Shown: piece after piece, positions 47,501 to 60,000 of the stretch
Numbering within the stretch: the first letter of the stretch is position 1
Layout of the letters: each line of letters opens with the position of its first letter
Assembly (NCBI GenBank): GCA_023052935.1
Contig: CM041292.1
Location: forward strand, 78,687,669 to 78,751,668
Direction of reading: 5' to 3'
Length of the DNA stretch: 64,000 nt
DNA from: Piezodorus guildinii
Lineage: Eukaryota; Arthropoda; Insecta; Hemiptera; Pentatomidae
Position numbers and translations under genes: made by a program
Notes under the pieces: generated by a model
What the model was told of the DNA's origin: nothing
The model's database searches: none
Seen by the model: only the letters and a program-made list of their open reading frames with translations

Positions 47501-50500
47501 GGAATTCGTACCCAGGACCCGGAGCACAGCAGACTAGCGCTCTATCCACTAGACCACACCGCTCCCATATAAATAATCAAATTCATTTTAAATGTTTGGA
47601 TTAGCAATGGAGCAAAAAATTCAAATTTAGTACTTTAGGTAACTACTAAAATTTTAACTGCTTTTATAACAGTTGGCTATCAATGATTATTTGCTAAAAA
47701 TGAAGCCGACAAGTGCAGTGTGGAAGCTGGAAGAAGGACATTTCGGCTGCTGGCTTTGTTTTTAGATCCATTATTAGTCAATTTTTTCCAAAATAAAAAT
47801 TGGTTTTTGATAATGTATACTAAAATGATCAGTACTTCCTTCTATATGAAAAACTATTATTCAGTATAAATAATTTAAAGAGTTATACTTGTAATACAAG
47901 CTCATTACTGTGATAATTATGCCATTCATTAGACAGATTCATCAAATGATGATGGTGTCTATCATAAATATCAGATTTGTTTGTTAGTATTCTCAAATAA
48001 TTTCATATTATTGTAATCACAATTACCATCTCAGTTAATTATGCAAGGAAGTAGAGGTACGGAGTACCCCTGAGTCATGATTGTCATACAATCAAAGAGA
48101 AATGACTAAACAACAACCCAATTATGCAAGGTTAATTATGTTATATATTTTCTTCTTTAGTCGATTATCAAATTCTTTCAAGTTTTATTTTTTTTTATCA
48201 ATCCTAATAAGATGATATGGTTAATTTTTTGGAATCAACAAAATATACTTGGACAAAATATCAACAAAAGGTACTTCAGAGGAAGAAAATTCCAAATATC
48301 GGCATTTAAGTCCTGTCAGGCTATTCCATTCAAAATGAAACCTACATGATTTTACATTGTTATTAATAAAATTATTAAAAAAAATTGAAAATAATTTATA
48401 TGGCAGAACAACGTTTGCTGGATCAGCTAGTAATTTATATATTGTTTTGTGTGTTAAATTAGAAACAAATAGAATAATTTATTCTATTAGCTTGTGCTAT
48501 GTACCCAGTGCTGTGCAGCAACCACTCTTTTATGCACCCCTAGCAATATCCGTGCATTGTATGCAGTAACATCCTGCATTTTTGTTTGGTTCCATGAAAC
48601 AATTCTTGGATTTATAAACTTATTGGCATATTATAGAAATTATTTTTTATTCATGAGTTAAATTGAAAAAAACAGCAGTGGATAAAATTTTTCTTTTCAG
48701 CTTCATTTAGTATTTAGTAATTACATATTAAAGAGAAATTAGTATTGTTATATTGAATAAGATCACTATACTGAATGAATAAGCTTCCTGGTATTACTGA
48801 TTAAGAATTGTGGAAACAGTTAAGATAGCGGTAAACGATTATTTTGCATTTCAGTGGCCTGAGAAATGAATAGGTGTTCTTATTATGAGTTTTCTAAATT
48901 TCTTAAATTTATAATTTCATCATATATTTGCTGACTGTTGATTTTTATTTCAGACCTTCAAAGATATTTTGGATCTGTATTCCTCCAATTTTGAAGTAAG
49001 AAAATTGTTTCTGTTCAAGATTTGACAAAATTTTTAGTGCACGAGCAAGGTGATAGAGTAGATGGTAGAGAGGTTTCCAGACATATGAGAGAATATTTGC
49101 AAGATACACAACGCAATGTTCATGAACCATATTTTACTACTGTTGAGGTAATTGCTTACATTATTTTTTACTCACATTTTACACTTCTATCTTTCTTTTT
49201 TAACTATTCTTATTTTTTATTAGTTTCATACTTATTTTAACTGCCTTATTGATCCATTTTCAATATGGACCAAGGAGACATTGCTGTTAGTTAAGAGTTC
49301 TGTAATGTTTTTATTAAGTTTAAATTAAAGCTCTGCAGTTTATTTTCTGTTTTGAATTTCAAAACCAAGTATCTGAAACCCTGCTGTAGAATTAAATGTT
49401 TGGTATTATTATTATTTATTTTTTTTATAAGGGCCGAATATTTTTCCCATTTTCATAGTTGAATTTATTTGCGGTTGACGGTCAAGAAAAATGCTTTATT
49501 TATCAATAGCATTACCTGAATGTACATGGGTTGCTACAAAATAGCATACTAATCAGTATATTTCAAGGTAAAATATAAATACAGTATTTTCCCAGTATGT
49601 TTGTATACTTTAGAGTTTTAGACTCTCTGCTGTAATTGTGACAGAGAAGCCTAGCTTCTTTTACCTGTCCGCTTCCTCCTGACACCCCATATTGAAGTAC
49701 ACAAATGTGTATTAAGTTTCAGTTTTTTTTACCATTCACAGCTCTAAAACACTTCGCTATATACATGACATTTGCATATCTATTGGCTTTCGAAGTCTTA
49801 AGTCATTTCCTCTCAGCTTATTTTTTCTATAAACCTCACTCAGCTAAAGATGTCTGATTTATGCATTTGCACTATCCTTTGGTCGATAGGTTTTTCCAAT
49901 TTATTTGCTGATGTTAGGTACTCATGTTGAGTAAAACTATGAATGAAGCATATTATTTTTATTTCTGGATTATCCTATTATTTTATTTTTTTGGTTGGTG
50001 GGACAGACTATGTAGGCCCTCAACCACTCTATGTAGACCACATTCACAATTCTCGATGATTGATGTGTAATGTATGTTATCACTCCTTATGAATATTTTT
50101 GTGAGTCACCACCAGTTGGATGACAGGTCCTATGTACCCTGAGAATATTTGTGAATAAATTCTGGGTGGAGCTGGGATTTGATCTCACAAACTTTGTTTT
50201 GATCGTCTAACACACAAAGCCCCGACCAATGAACTACCCATCAGTAGAAAGTACCTAAATATATAAATATAATTTTTATCACTGACAAAACCTCTAATTG
50301 TAAAAGTCTATCTTGATAATTAATTGAACCTAGATTTTTTAAAAAAGAAATACTAATTGTTATATCTGCTTTAGTCTTCCTTTCTGCTTTTCAAAAAATT
50401 TCATATTGTTAAGATTAATAATTTTTGTTTTAGTTCTTGGACTTTCTTTTCTCTAAGCAAAATGATATTTGGGATCACAGATTTGATGAAGTATACCAAG

Positions 50501-50987
50501 ATATGAATCAGCCTTTATCTCATTATTGGATTTCATCCTCACACAATACGTAAGTTTATAGTTTTTAAAAATGGTGTGAATCTTTAGTGATAAAGGAATT
50601 CTGATAAATAATGGAGAATATCAGGTTTTCTTCGGTTTCATTTTTTCTATAATTAGAGGGCGTATTGGAGAATGTTTGACATTACCTTCTCATTGCCAGT
50701 AACAGCAGCTCAATGTACAAACTGATTTTATCTTAAAGCAGAAATTATTAATTACAACAGTTATATAATTTTGCTCTTTTTTTTTGTGACTCTCCATTGA
50801 CTTTTGCCACATCAACTTAAAAAAGAATTGATTACACATAAAATCTTTTTCTTGTGCCATTTAAATGGAAACTTATTGTTGTTTTTTTATATACAGTACA
50901 AGTTTTGTTACTTAAATGTAGTAAAAAAAAAAAAAAAAAAAATTGGGGGCCCTCTAATGTAAAAAATAAACTGATTTCAATACACCA

Positions 50988-51035
<48 letters not shown>

Positions 51036-54000
51036 GATGGCATTCATAAAAGCTCTGCGACCAAGCAGGTCTATTGTGCGCCATAGTTTGTACAGTTAGT
51101 ACATGAGTTTAGTTGCAATTACAAACTTCAAAAGGCTGTTGGGATCGATTAGCTCATTGCTTAATGGATACTCAAGGTGGTCAACACCAAAAAGTGTTTT
51201 GTATATAGTCTTGAGGAGAGCCTATTGCACAAGCAGATTATATGAAAAGATGTTTCATCTTTTTGTTTTGCATAGTCTACAAAGAGGAGTGCTTGAAAGT
51301 CCAAGCTTAAACATGTGATAGTTAAGTTTGTAGTGTCCTGTATAGATAGCAGTAATTGTTTTTAAAGTTTTTAAAAAGTCCTATTCATACTAAGGAGGCA
51401 CTTGCTGTTAATTAATATTGGGACCATCTAAAGATCTGAGTGGGTGTTGCTGTCCTTTGTTTAACCAAAGGTGTTTAAATTTAATTATGTAGGTTTGTTT
51501 AATGTCTAAAGCAGGCTTAAGCTAATACCGCATGAGGGTTCCGGTGTTATAGGAATAATTTCTGAACCTTTCCTGGCCAGTGAGTCGGTTTTTTCATTGC
51601 CGCTGATTCTAGTGTGTCCAGGTACCCATTCAATGCTCAATCTATTGTTACAAGCAAGATTGTTTAGGATTTGATTACATTCTTCTACTACCTTTGAGGT
51701 TGTTGTATGATTATTTAGTGCACCAAGTTCCGTTCGGCAGTCAGTATAAATGGTAATTCTTCTACCACTAACTTTGTCAGCACTTAAATCGTAAGCACAA
51801 TGGAGGATAGCAAGTAATTCAGCTTGAAAAACTGTTTTGTTTTTGCTCAGTGTTATGGTAGCTCCAACGTCAGGAAAGGCTCAGTAATTATTCGTATAAC
51901 ACCGGAACCATTAAACAATCCTTATTAACTAAATTTCAACAACTTTGGTTAAACAAAGGACAGCAACACTCACTTAGATTTTTAGATGGTCCCAGCATTA
52001 ATAGAAGCGAGTGCCTACTTAGTATGTGTAGGTCCTATTTAAAAACAATAACTGCTATCTATACGGGATACTGTAAACCCAACTATCACATGTTTAAGCT
52101 TGGATATTCTCCTGTTGGTCCATTCTGTTCCCCTCAAGGCTTGACAGGTTAACCCTGAGAGGGGACTGCTCCGGTGGCAGGGATCCGCCTACTGTCCCAA
52201 CGTGAGCTGTGACCTTCAGCTTCGCCCTCCGCCTCCCATTGTTGCCACTCCTCTGACGTCCAGTCCAGAATGTTCACTGTCAACGTCCATTTTCGCCTCC
52301 TCATCCATGTTTGAGGATCCTGGATACCGTCTCCACCTCTCTTGCATCCTGTAGAAGCTCTCCATGTTCTAGAGAAGGCCCTGTTGTATTTCTTGTTTTG
52401 AGTAATCTAATTGTGACACTGTAGATGCCACAATTTAGAATCATGTTTTTAGTCTTGAGGCTGTCCACACTGGCCTCTGGGATTTTAAGATGGTGTAGAA
52501 GCCCTTGTCTAATACTTTAAGGTTTAAAAGAGTCCAAAATTTACATCATCTATACTGAAGTTCTGGATCCTAATTCGTTTCATAAGTTCCATCTCAGTGA
52601 GAACTCTTCCTGGGAAGAAGCCCTCAACCTTGACAGTTTTGATGAGTTCCTGCGCATCACATGTGTGAAAGATCACTCTCTCCCACATGCTCAGACATGG
52701 GATGATTGAATCGAGCCAAGATTTGGTGACATCATCCTTGCAGCAGACGATGCAACCTCTCAGCTTGAAACTGACTCCATCAAAAGCAGAGTGGTGCACT
52801 TTGTTCTAGTCAGCTTCGTCGACCTTGTTGGCGTTAATTCTTTGAGCATGTTGCTCTGCTTGCGAGTAAGCTGTGTCTGTGGGTATCCCACTAGAATAAC
52901 CGCAACCAACAGGTTCCTCGCAGCAGATGCGTAGCTTGTAGAGGTCTCATTTGGTTTCTTGGCTGCTGCAGCCGAGGTACCAGGAGATGATCTTGGGTGT
53001 TTGCTAGATGTACCAGGTTGTGAGGCAACCTTCCCTTAAGGCCTCACAGACTTGTTCGCAGGGTCCTTGTGGACCCCTTCCCTTGTCTGCTGGTCTTGCA
53101 GGAGGTGCCTGAAACAGATTGAGTAGGTCCTGAAGCTTTGGGCTCCGAACCAGGTGTGCAGGATGCCTGTCCTGTCCTGCATATTTTGTTATCTTATAGA
53201 CTGGAGAAGGTCAAGATACTGATTTTTATATAGGTTGTATAGTCATATTAAAAAGGCTTACACATTAAGATTTCACTTAATCTAAACACAAAAAGTCCTG
53301 TATCGAACCATACATTTTGTTTAAAATAAGAAAACTGAGAATAAGTATTTTAGAGGAAGAAATTTTTAAAAATCGTCATTTTAGCCCTGTTAAACTATTA
53401 CAAGGGATCACTTGTAGCTGGGTGGCTAGCATAACAGCCTCCTATGCCAATGGTCACGTGTTCAAACTCGCAAGTGGTCCTAGGATTCCAATGGGGGTGA
53501 CTAATGGTGTTGCAGCGTTTCAAAGAAAAATGAACGAAATTAAAACAAAAGAGGTCTAGATGGTGTCAACATATATCTGGACGATATAACAGTCATTGGA
53601 AGAGATCAGAACGAACATGACCGCAACTTGAAGAAATTCTTAGAAGTCTGCAAGAAATAAAATTTAACTATTAACCAACAAAAGTCTAAATTTAATTTAA
53701 TGTCCATTAAAATTCTTGGTTACCTGATTGAAAATAACACCCTACGGCCTTAATCCAGACAGACTCAAACCATTGATTGATTTTCCTCTCCCAAAGAACA
53801 AGGCAGAACTGTAGCGAGCACTTGGAATGTTTTCATATTATTCTAAATGGGTTCCAAGATTCTCACACAAAATTAGTAGGCTAGTAAGTTGTAAGCAATT
53901 TCCGCTTGATTCTGGGCTTGTCGAAGATTTCAACGATATCCGATCATGTATTCTTAAATCGGTCGTTCATAATGTTGAAGAGAACGTGCCATTCTGTGTA

Positions 54001-57000
54001 GAGACAGATGCTTCAGATGTCGCTATTGCAGCAATCCTAACACAGAACCATTCGCTTTCTTCTCCAGAACTTTATCTAAGACTGAGCGAAATCAGTCCGT
54101 AGTGGAGAAAGAAGCATATGCAATCATCGAAGCCCTTCGGAAGTGGAGATATTGTTTAGTAGGCAGAAAATTTCAACTGATCACCGATCAAAAATCCATT
54201 TCTTACCTATTTGATACTAACCATCTGGGAAAAATAAAAATGAGAAATTCACTCGATGGCGTTTAGAATTGGCCGCATACAACTACGATATCATTTATCA
54301 TCCAGGCAAACAAAATCTAGCAGCTGATGCATTTTCAAGATTTTGCAGTACTGCACATTCTATAACTAAGCTGGAATCTCTTCACATATCATTGTGTCAC
54401 CCAGGGATAGCTCGCATGTCTCATTTCTTGAAAATTCAAAATCTCCCGTATTACATAGAAGAAATTAGAAAAGTAACATTGGCTTGTAAAACCTGCGCAT
54501 TAATAAAACCTCGGTTTTTCAAAACGAAAGGTACTCTCATCAAAGCAACAACCCCGTTTGAAAGGCTGAGCATAGATTTTAAAGGACCTCTGCCATCTGA
54601 TAATAGGTACAAATACCTTCTTACAGTCATTGACGAATATTCAAGATATCCTTTTGCCATCCCCTGTCAGGATTTATAATCAAAAACTGTGATTGGTGCA
54701 TTAAGCCAGATATTTTCAATATTTGGCTATCCAGGTTATATTCATTCAGATCGAGGCACTTCCTTCATCTCCAAAGAGCTCGAGATGTATCTACATTCCA
54801 AAGGAATAGCTATGAGCCGTACAACTCCTTATAATCCTTGTGGAAACGGCCAAGTGGGGAGGTACAATGGAATTATATGGAAAACGGTATCTCTGGCTCT
54901 TCATTCGAAAAACCTGCCAATTACACAATGGCAAACAGTGTTACCTAAAGCATTACAATGCATTCGGTCATTACTCTGCACAGCTACCAACGCTACTCCT
55001 CACGAGAGAATGTTCTTTCACAAGCAAAAAGGTACGTACGGGGTAGCTCTACCTTCTTGGTTAAGTACCCCTGGTAAAATATTAATGAGAAACTTTGTTA
55101 AGGGTAGTAAATATGATCCCCTCGTCCAGGAAGTGGAACTCTTGGAGTCCAATCCAAATTACGCTCTTATACGATTGCCAGACGGAAAGGAGACAACAGT
55201 TAATCTGCGGCACCTCGCTCCCGCTGGAAGTTCGGAATACTATGAAGAAGGCTTATTGGAACCAGACGACCGTCCCGAGCTAGATGGCGATCCTCGACCA
55301 GCACAAGCTGTCAGTGAAGAGGCTGCCCCGACCGAAGCACATCCTCAGCCAGATGATCACCTAGACCAAACAGCCAGAGAGCTCTGGAGAGAACCAGCCA
55401 CTCCGCAGGTCTACTCGCATCTCAAGACCTCCCCCCTACTTGAAGGACTATGTTTTTAAATAAAGCGGGGGAGAGTGATAAGGAATTTACTAACCTAACC
55501 AATTACTTATATCATTATCATTTAAAACATATGTTAAGTATTAATGTCGATTAAAGCCTTTAGAAATCAAGGTTATTCTCATTTACACAACAGGGAGTAA
55601 AAAATCCTTAGTAATGCCATTCTTCGGAGGGAACGTTAGAAGGTGGTCCCGAACCTGTGGGATGTCGGGTACTCGTTAAAGATCCCTATCCTAATAAAAC
55701 CTGGATAGGCAAAATTTAAGGACTCCCACCGTAGCATCATCCGATTAGCCATAGTAGCATAAAGTGACATTAAATAAATAAACAAACGAACTATTACAAT
55801 GAGGATAAAACCATCATGATATTAGTTACCATTTAATTTTACATCAATATAGTAAGTTTTGTTAAGGATTAAAGGGATAATTAAAGATATAACACTTTTA
55901 ACAGAAAACATGGTATTTATTTCACAGAACAAAAAACATATGGAGAGCTACAGTATTTTAATAGAACCTTCCTTCACTACTAACACAGTGTTCACAACCG
56001 ACGCAGTGTTGCCATTAAAATACAATATTATGTAAATCATTGTTTATTAACACCTCCCCCCAATGATTTATATTAACGGAACATTACAATTATTTCAAAC
56101 ACTACAATAAATAAATAGGAACTAACATTACAATAATTTCAAACATTACAATGAGTAAGTAAGAACTAACATTACAATGGTTACTATCAACCAATGTTAC
56201 AATGATTTGTATTAACAGAACTAACAAACTAAAAATACACAATACGAACTAAACTCTATTCCAATCCTAATTTATGTACAAAATAATTATGAGAGGTTTT
56301 ATTTAATGGTTTTGTAAAAATATCAGCAATTTGTTCCTTTGTAGGTATATACATAACACAAATTTCCTTACATTCTATTTTATGTTTAATAAAATTGTAT
56401 TTTACGTCCACATGTTTCATTCTTTTTTGATCAGGATTACATACAGAAAATATTGTACTTTTATTGTCTTCATATATGGTAGTGGTATTACAACTAACGC
56501 CTAACTCATTTAATAATTTCCTAATCCAACAAGCCTCCAGAGCGGCTTCATTGAGGGAGTATAACTCTGCCTCAGTAGTGCTTAAAGCTACAGTGCTCTG
56601 CTTTTTACAACGCCAAATAACACTATTACCAAATACTTTAAATACATAACCAGTTATAGATTTCCTATCTTTATCTACAGCAAAACTAGCATCAGCATAT
56701 CCAACTAGTGATTCGGAATTACAATTCTTATTATATATTAAATTATAATTAATAGTACCCTTAATGTATCTCAAAATCCTTTTCAAGCATTGCCATAACC
56801 TTTCTGATGGTCTAGATTGATATCTCGCTAAATATGAAACAGAAGCACACAAATCAGGTCTTGAACCTACAACAGCATACATTAAAGAACCTATACAAGC
56901 TCTGCATTTATGCTCTAAAGAGTAATCAACCGTACAATCATCAAGATTAACATTAACATCCATGGGTGACTCACTAGCATTTGCTTCAGACATACCAAAT

Positions 57001-60000
57001 TTTGTCAATATAGATTCCAAATACTCTTTCTGGTTAATATACAAACAGTCATTATCCTGAATAATATTAATACCCAGATATTTTAAATTTTTAGACCCCA
57101 GATCTTTCATTTTAAATTCTGCATTTAAAATTTCTTTAACATTATTTATCCTTGGATTGTCCTCACCCAAAATCAATAAGTCATCCACATACAATAAAAT
57201 GTAAATACCATCCTTAAAATATAAACAATAATCACTTTCTGCTCTTTGAAACCCTTTACTTTTCATAAAATCATAAAATTTATTGTACCAATTTTTTGAA
57301 GATTTTTTAAGACCGTAAAGTGATTTTTTAAATTTCAATACACAATTTTTATTTACATTTATACCAGGTGGGGGCTTTAAGTAAACAACATCATCAATTT
57401 CACCATGAAGGAAAGCACCTTTAACATCCATTTGATGAATTAAATAGTTCCTTTGAACAGCTAATGATAAAAGAACTCGGAGAGTTTGTAATTTCAAAAC
57501 GGGAGAATAAATTTCGGTAAAACTACCTTCTTGTTGAAACCCCCTTGCAACTAATCTAGCTTTATATACATCACCCGCCTTTTTTGTAAAAATCCATTTA
57601 CAATCAATTAACTTAGCATCGTTTGATTTTTCTACAACTTCCCAAGTTTTGCTATCCTCTAAAGATCTAATTTCCTCATTCACCGCTTCATACCACATAT
57701 CTTTATCGTCATAAGAATCTATATCATAATAATTTTCTGGGACATTACCATTAGAACAAGATAAAAATGATGCCATTAATATATCATCTAAATCTGAAAC
57801 ATCAGTGACAAAATCTTGTAAATATTTTGGTTTAGTTTTCTTTCTTTGCTCCCTAGAATTAACATTATCTGTTTCCGTTCCCTCAGGTTGTAATGACTCT
57901 AACTTATTATCAGAAGTTAAAATTTTCTCAGGACTACTACCACCATCCTTCTCCTTCCCATCCGAGATAGACTCCACATCAATATTAATCGTCTCAGGGG
58001 ACTCTGAACACGTTTCTTCCCTGAACAATACGTTTCGTTCTATGCGTATCCTCCTTTCATTAACATCCCATAATCTGTATCCCCCCGGAGCATATCCAAC
58101 CATTTTCAATTTCACACCACGAGGGTCTAACTTCATTCGGAGTTTTTGGGGAATATGGGCATATGCAGATGACCCAAATATTCTAAAATTAGACACATTA
58201 GGACGTCTCCCCTCCCACATTTCAAATGGTGTAACATTAAGGGAAGCAGTGGGACTACGATTGGTGACGTATATCGCATATCGCAGGGCCTCTCCCCAAA
58301 GCTCTTTAGGAAGCTGTGAATCTAACAATAATGCACGCGCCTTTTCAGTCAGAGTACGATTCATTCTTTCAGCTACGCCGTTCATTTCTGGATTATATGC
58401 AGCAGTATATTGCAATGCTATGCCCTTTTCATCACAAAAGGATTTAAAATTTCTAGAAATGTACTCACCACCATTATCTGACTTTAACTTCAATATACCA
58501 TGACCAAAATGATTACTAGCATAATTATAATAAGTCTTAAAATATTCAAAAACCTCAGACTTGTCTCTTAATAAGTAAGCTGCGGTGAAGTGAATAAAAT
58601 CGTCTATGAAGGTAACAAAATATTTATACCCGTCCCACGTAGAAGGGCTAACAGAACAAACATCTGTATGTACCAGTTCTAAGGGTTTCCTAGCCTTATA
58701 CATTTTCCCATTAAAAGGAAGGCGTGTAATCTTAGCAAGAATGCATGGTTCACAATGTCTATTTTCTAAATTTTTTTCTTTTAAATCAGTTAAACCATCA
58801 ACCATATTTTTATTTACTAACGTTTTCAAACTACCATAGCTTAAGTGAGAAAATCGTTTGTGCCAAATTTCTACTGAATTATCATTGGTGTCTGATTTTG
58901 CCCCATAATAACAATCGTCAAATAATACTTTAAATTCTACAAAATAAAGGGACCCTAATCTATGCCCAACTATAATCAATTCATTGGTTTGCGCGAAAAC
59001 TTTAACTTCCCCTTTATTGAAGATGATCTTTAAACCATACTTTTCCATTTTGGAAACAGATAATAAATTTTTTCTTAATTGGGGTACATAATACACATCA
59101 TTTAATATAATATCAACTTTAAAATCACTCAAATAACATTTTATTGTCCCTACACCAACAGCCTCTAAATCAACGTCATTTTTGGCAGCTGAAATTTTAA
59201 TTGGCTTATCCAGTTTACAATAATTAAAGAATAAACTAATGTTATTTACAAGATGGAATGAGCTACCCGAGTCAAAAACAAATTTAAAACCATTCTTATT
59301 CTGCTGTTCGGTGTCAGGGTTAAAGGACATAAAACTTACAAATTTACTACCTTCAGTATTTTCAGTGTCTGTTAGAAATGACTTTCCTCTACCTCTCCCC
59401 TGGGTCTGACGATGAGTTGCCTTACTGTCGTCTCGGCCTCCGTTGTACTTCCAGTCGCTACGTCCTCGGCCTTGAATTCTCCAGTCACCAGGCTTGAGTC
59501 GTGCCTGCTGAGTGCTCCTACATTGGAATTTTTTGTGTCCGGGGCGTCCACATCCATAACACAAGAAGATTGAAGACTCAAGGGATTTGGTCTTGGTCAC
59601 TCCTCTGTTCCGTTTTTCCTCTTCCCCAAGCAGTCTGTTTTTCACAAAGTCCAGTTTCAATTCCTCCACAGTTTCCAAAGCCGTGATAATGCCTTCATAA
59701 GATTTCGGCATGGATAAGAGTAAATAGTTTACTTTTTCTTCCTCCGAGAGCTCACTGCCAGCATCCCCGAGTTGCGCAAATAGTTTTTCCAAGTCAATAA
59801 AATGTTCCATTAAAGGTTTCCGTTCGTCGAATTTCATATCAGACAACTCTCTTCTTATAAATAATTTAGATCGTGTACCTTTCTTCTTAAAGCTGTCTTC
59901 CATGCTTTTAATCATTTGATAAGCAGATCTGTTCTTTAGGTATTCAAGGTGACTGTCGGCGGTTGCCGCTATTATGATAGCCTGGGCCTTAGCTTCCAAT

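Noticed and set aside
48996..49000. GTAAG in PLCG exon 5 as a real donor of a micro-intron
   Set aside because: The only AG that restores frame is a few bases away; an intron of about 5 nt is not possible.
57805..58503. 232-codon plus-strand open frame
   Set aside because: Lies antisense within the copia Gag-Pol frame (integrase to reverse transcriptase); a shadow of the real coding strand.
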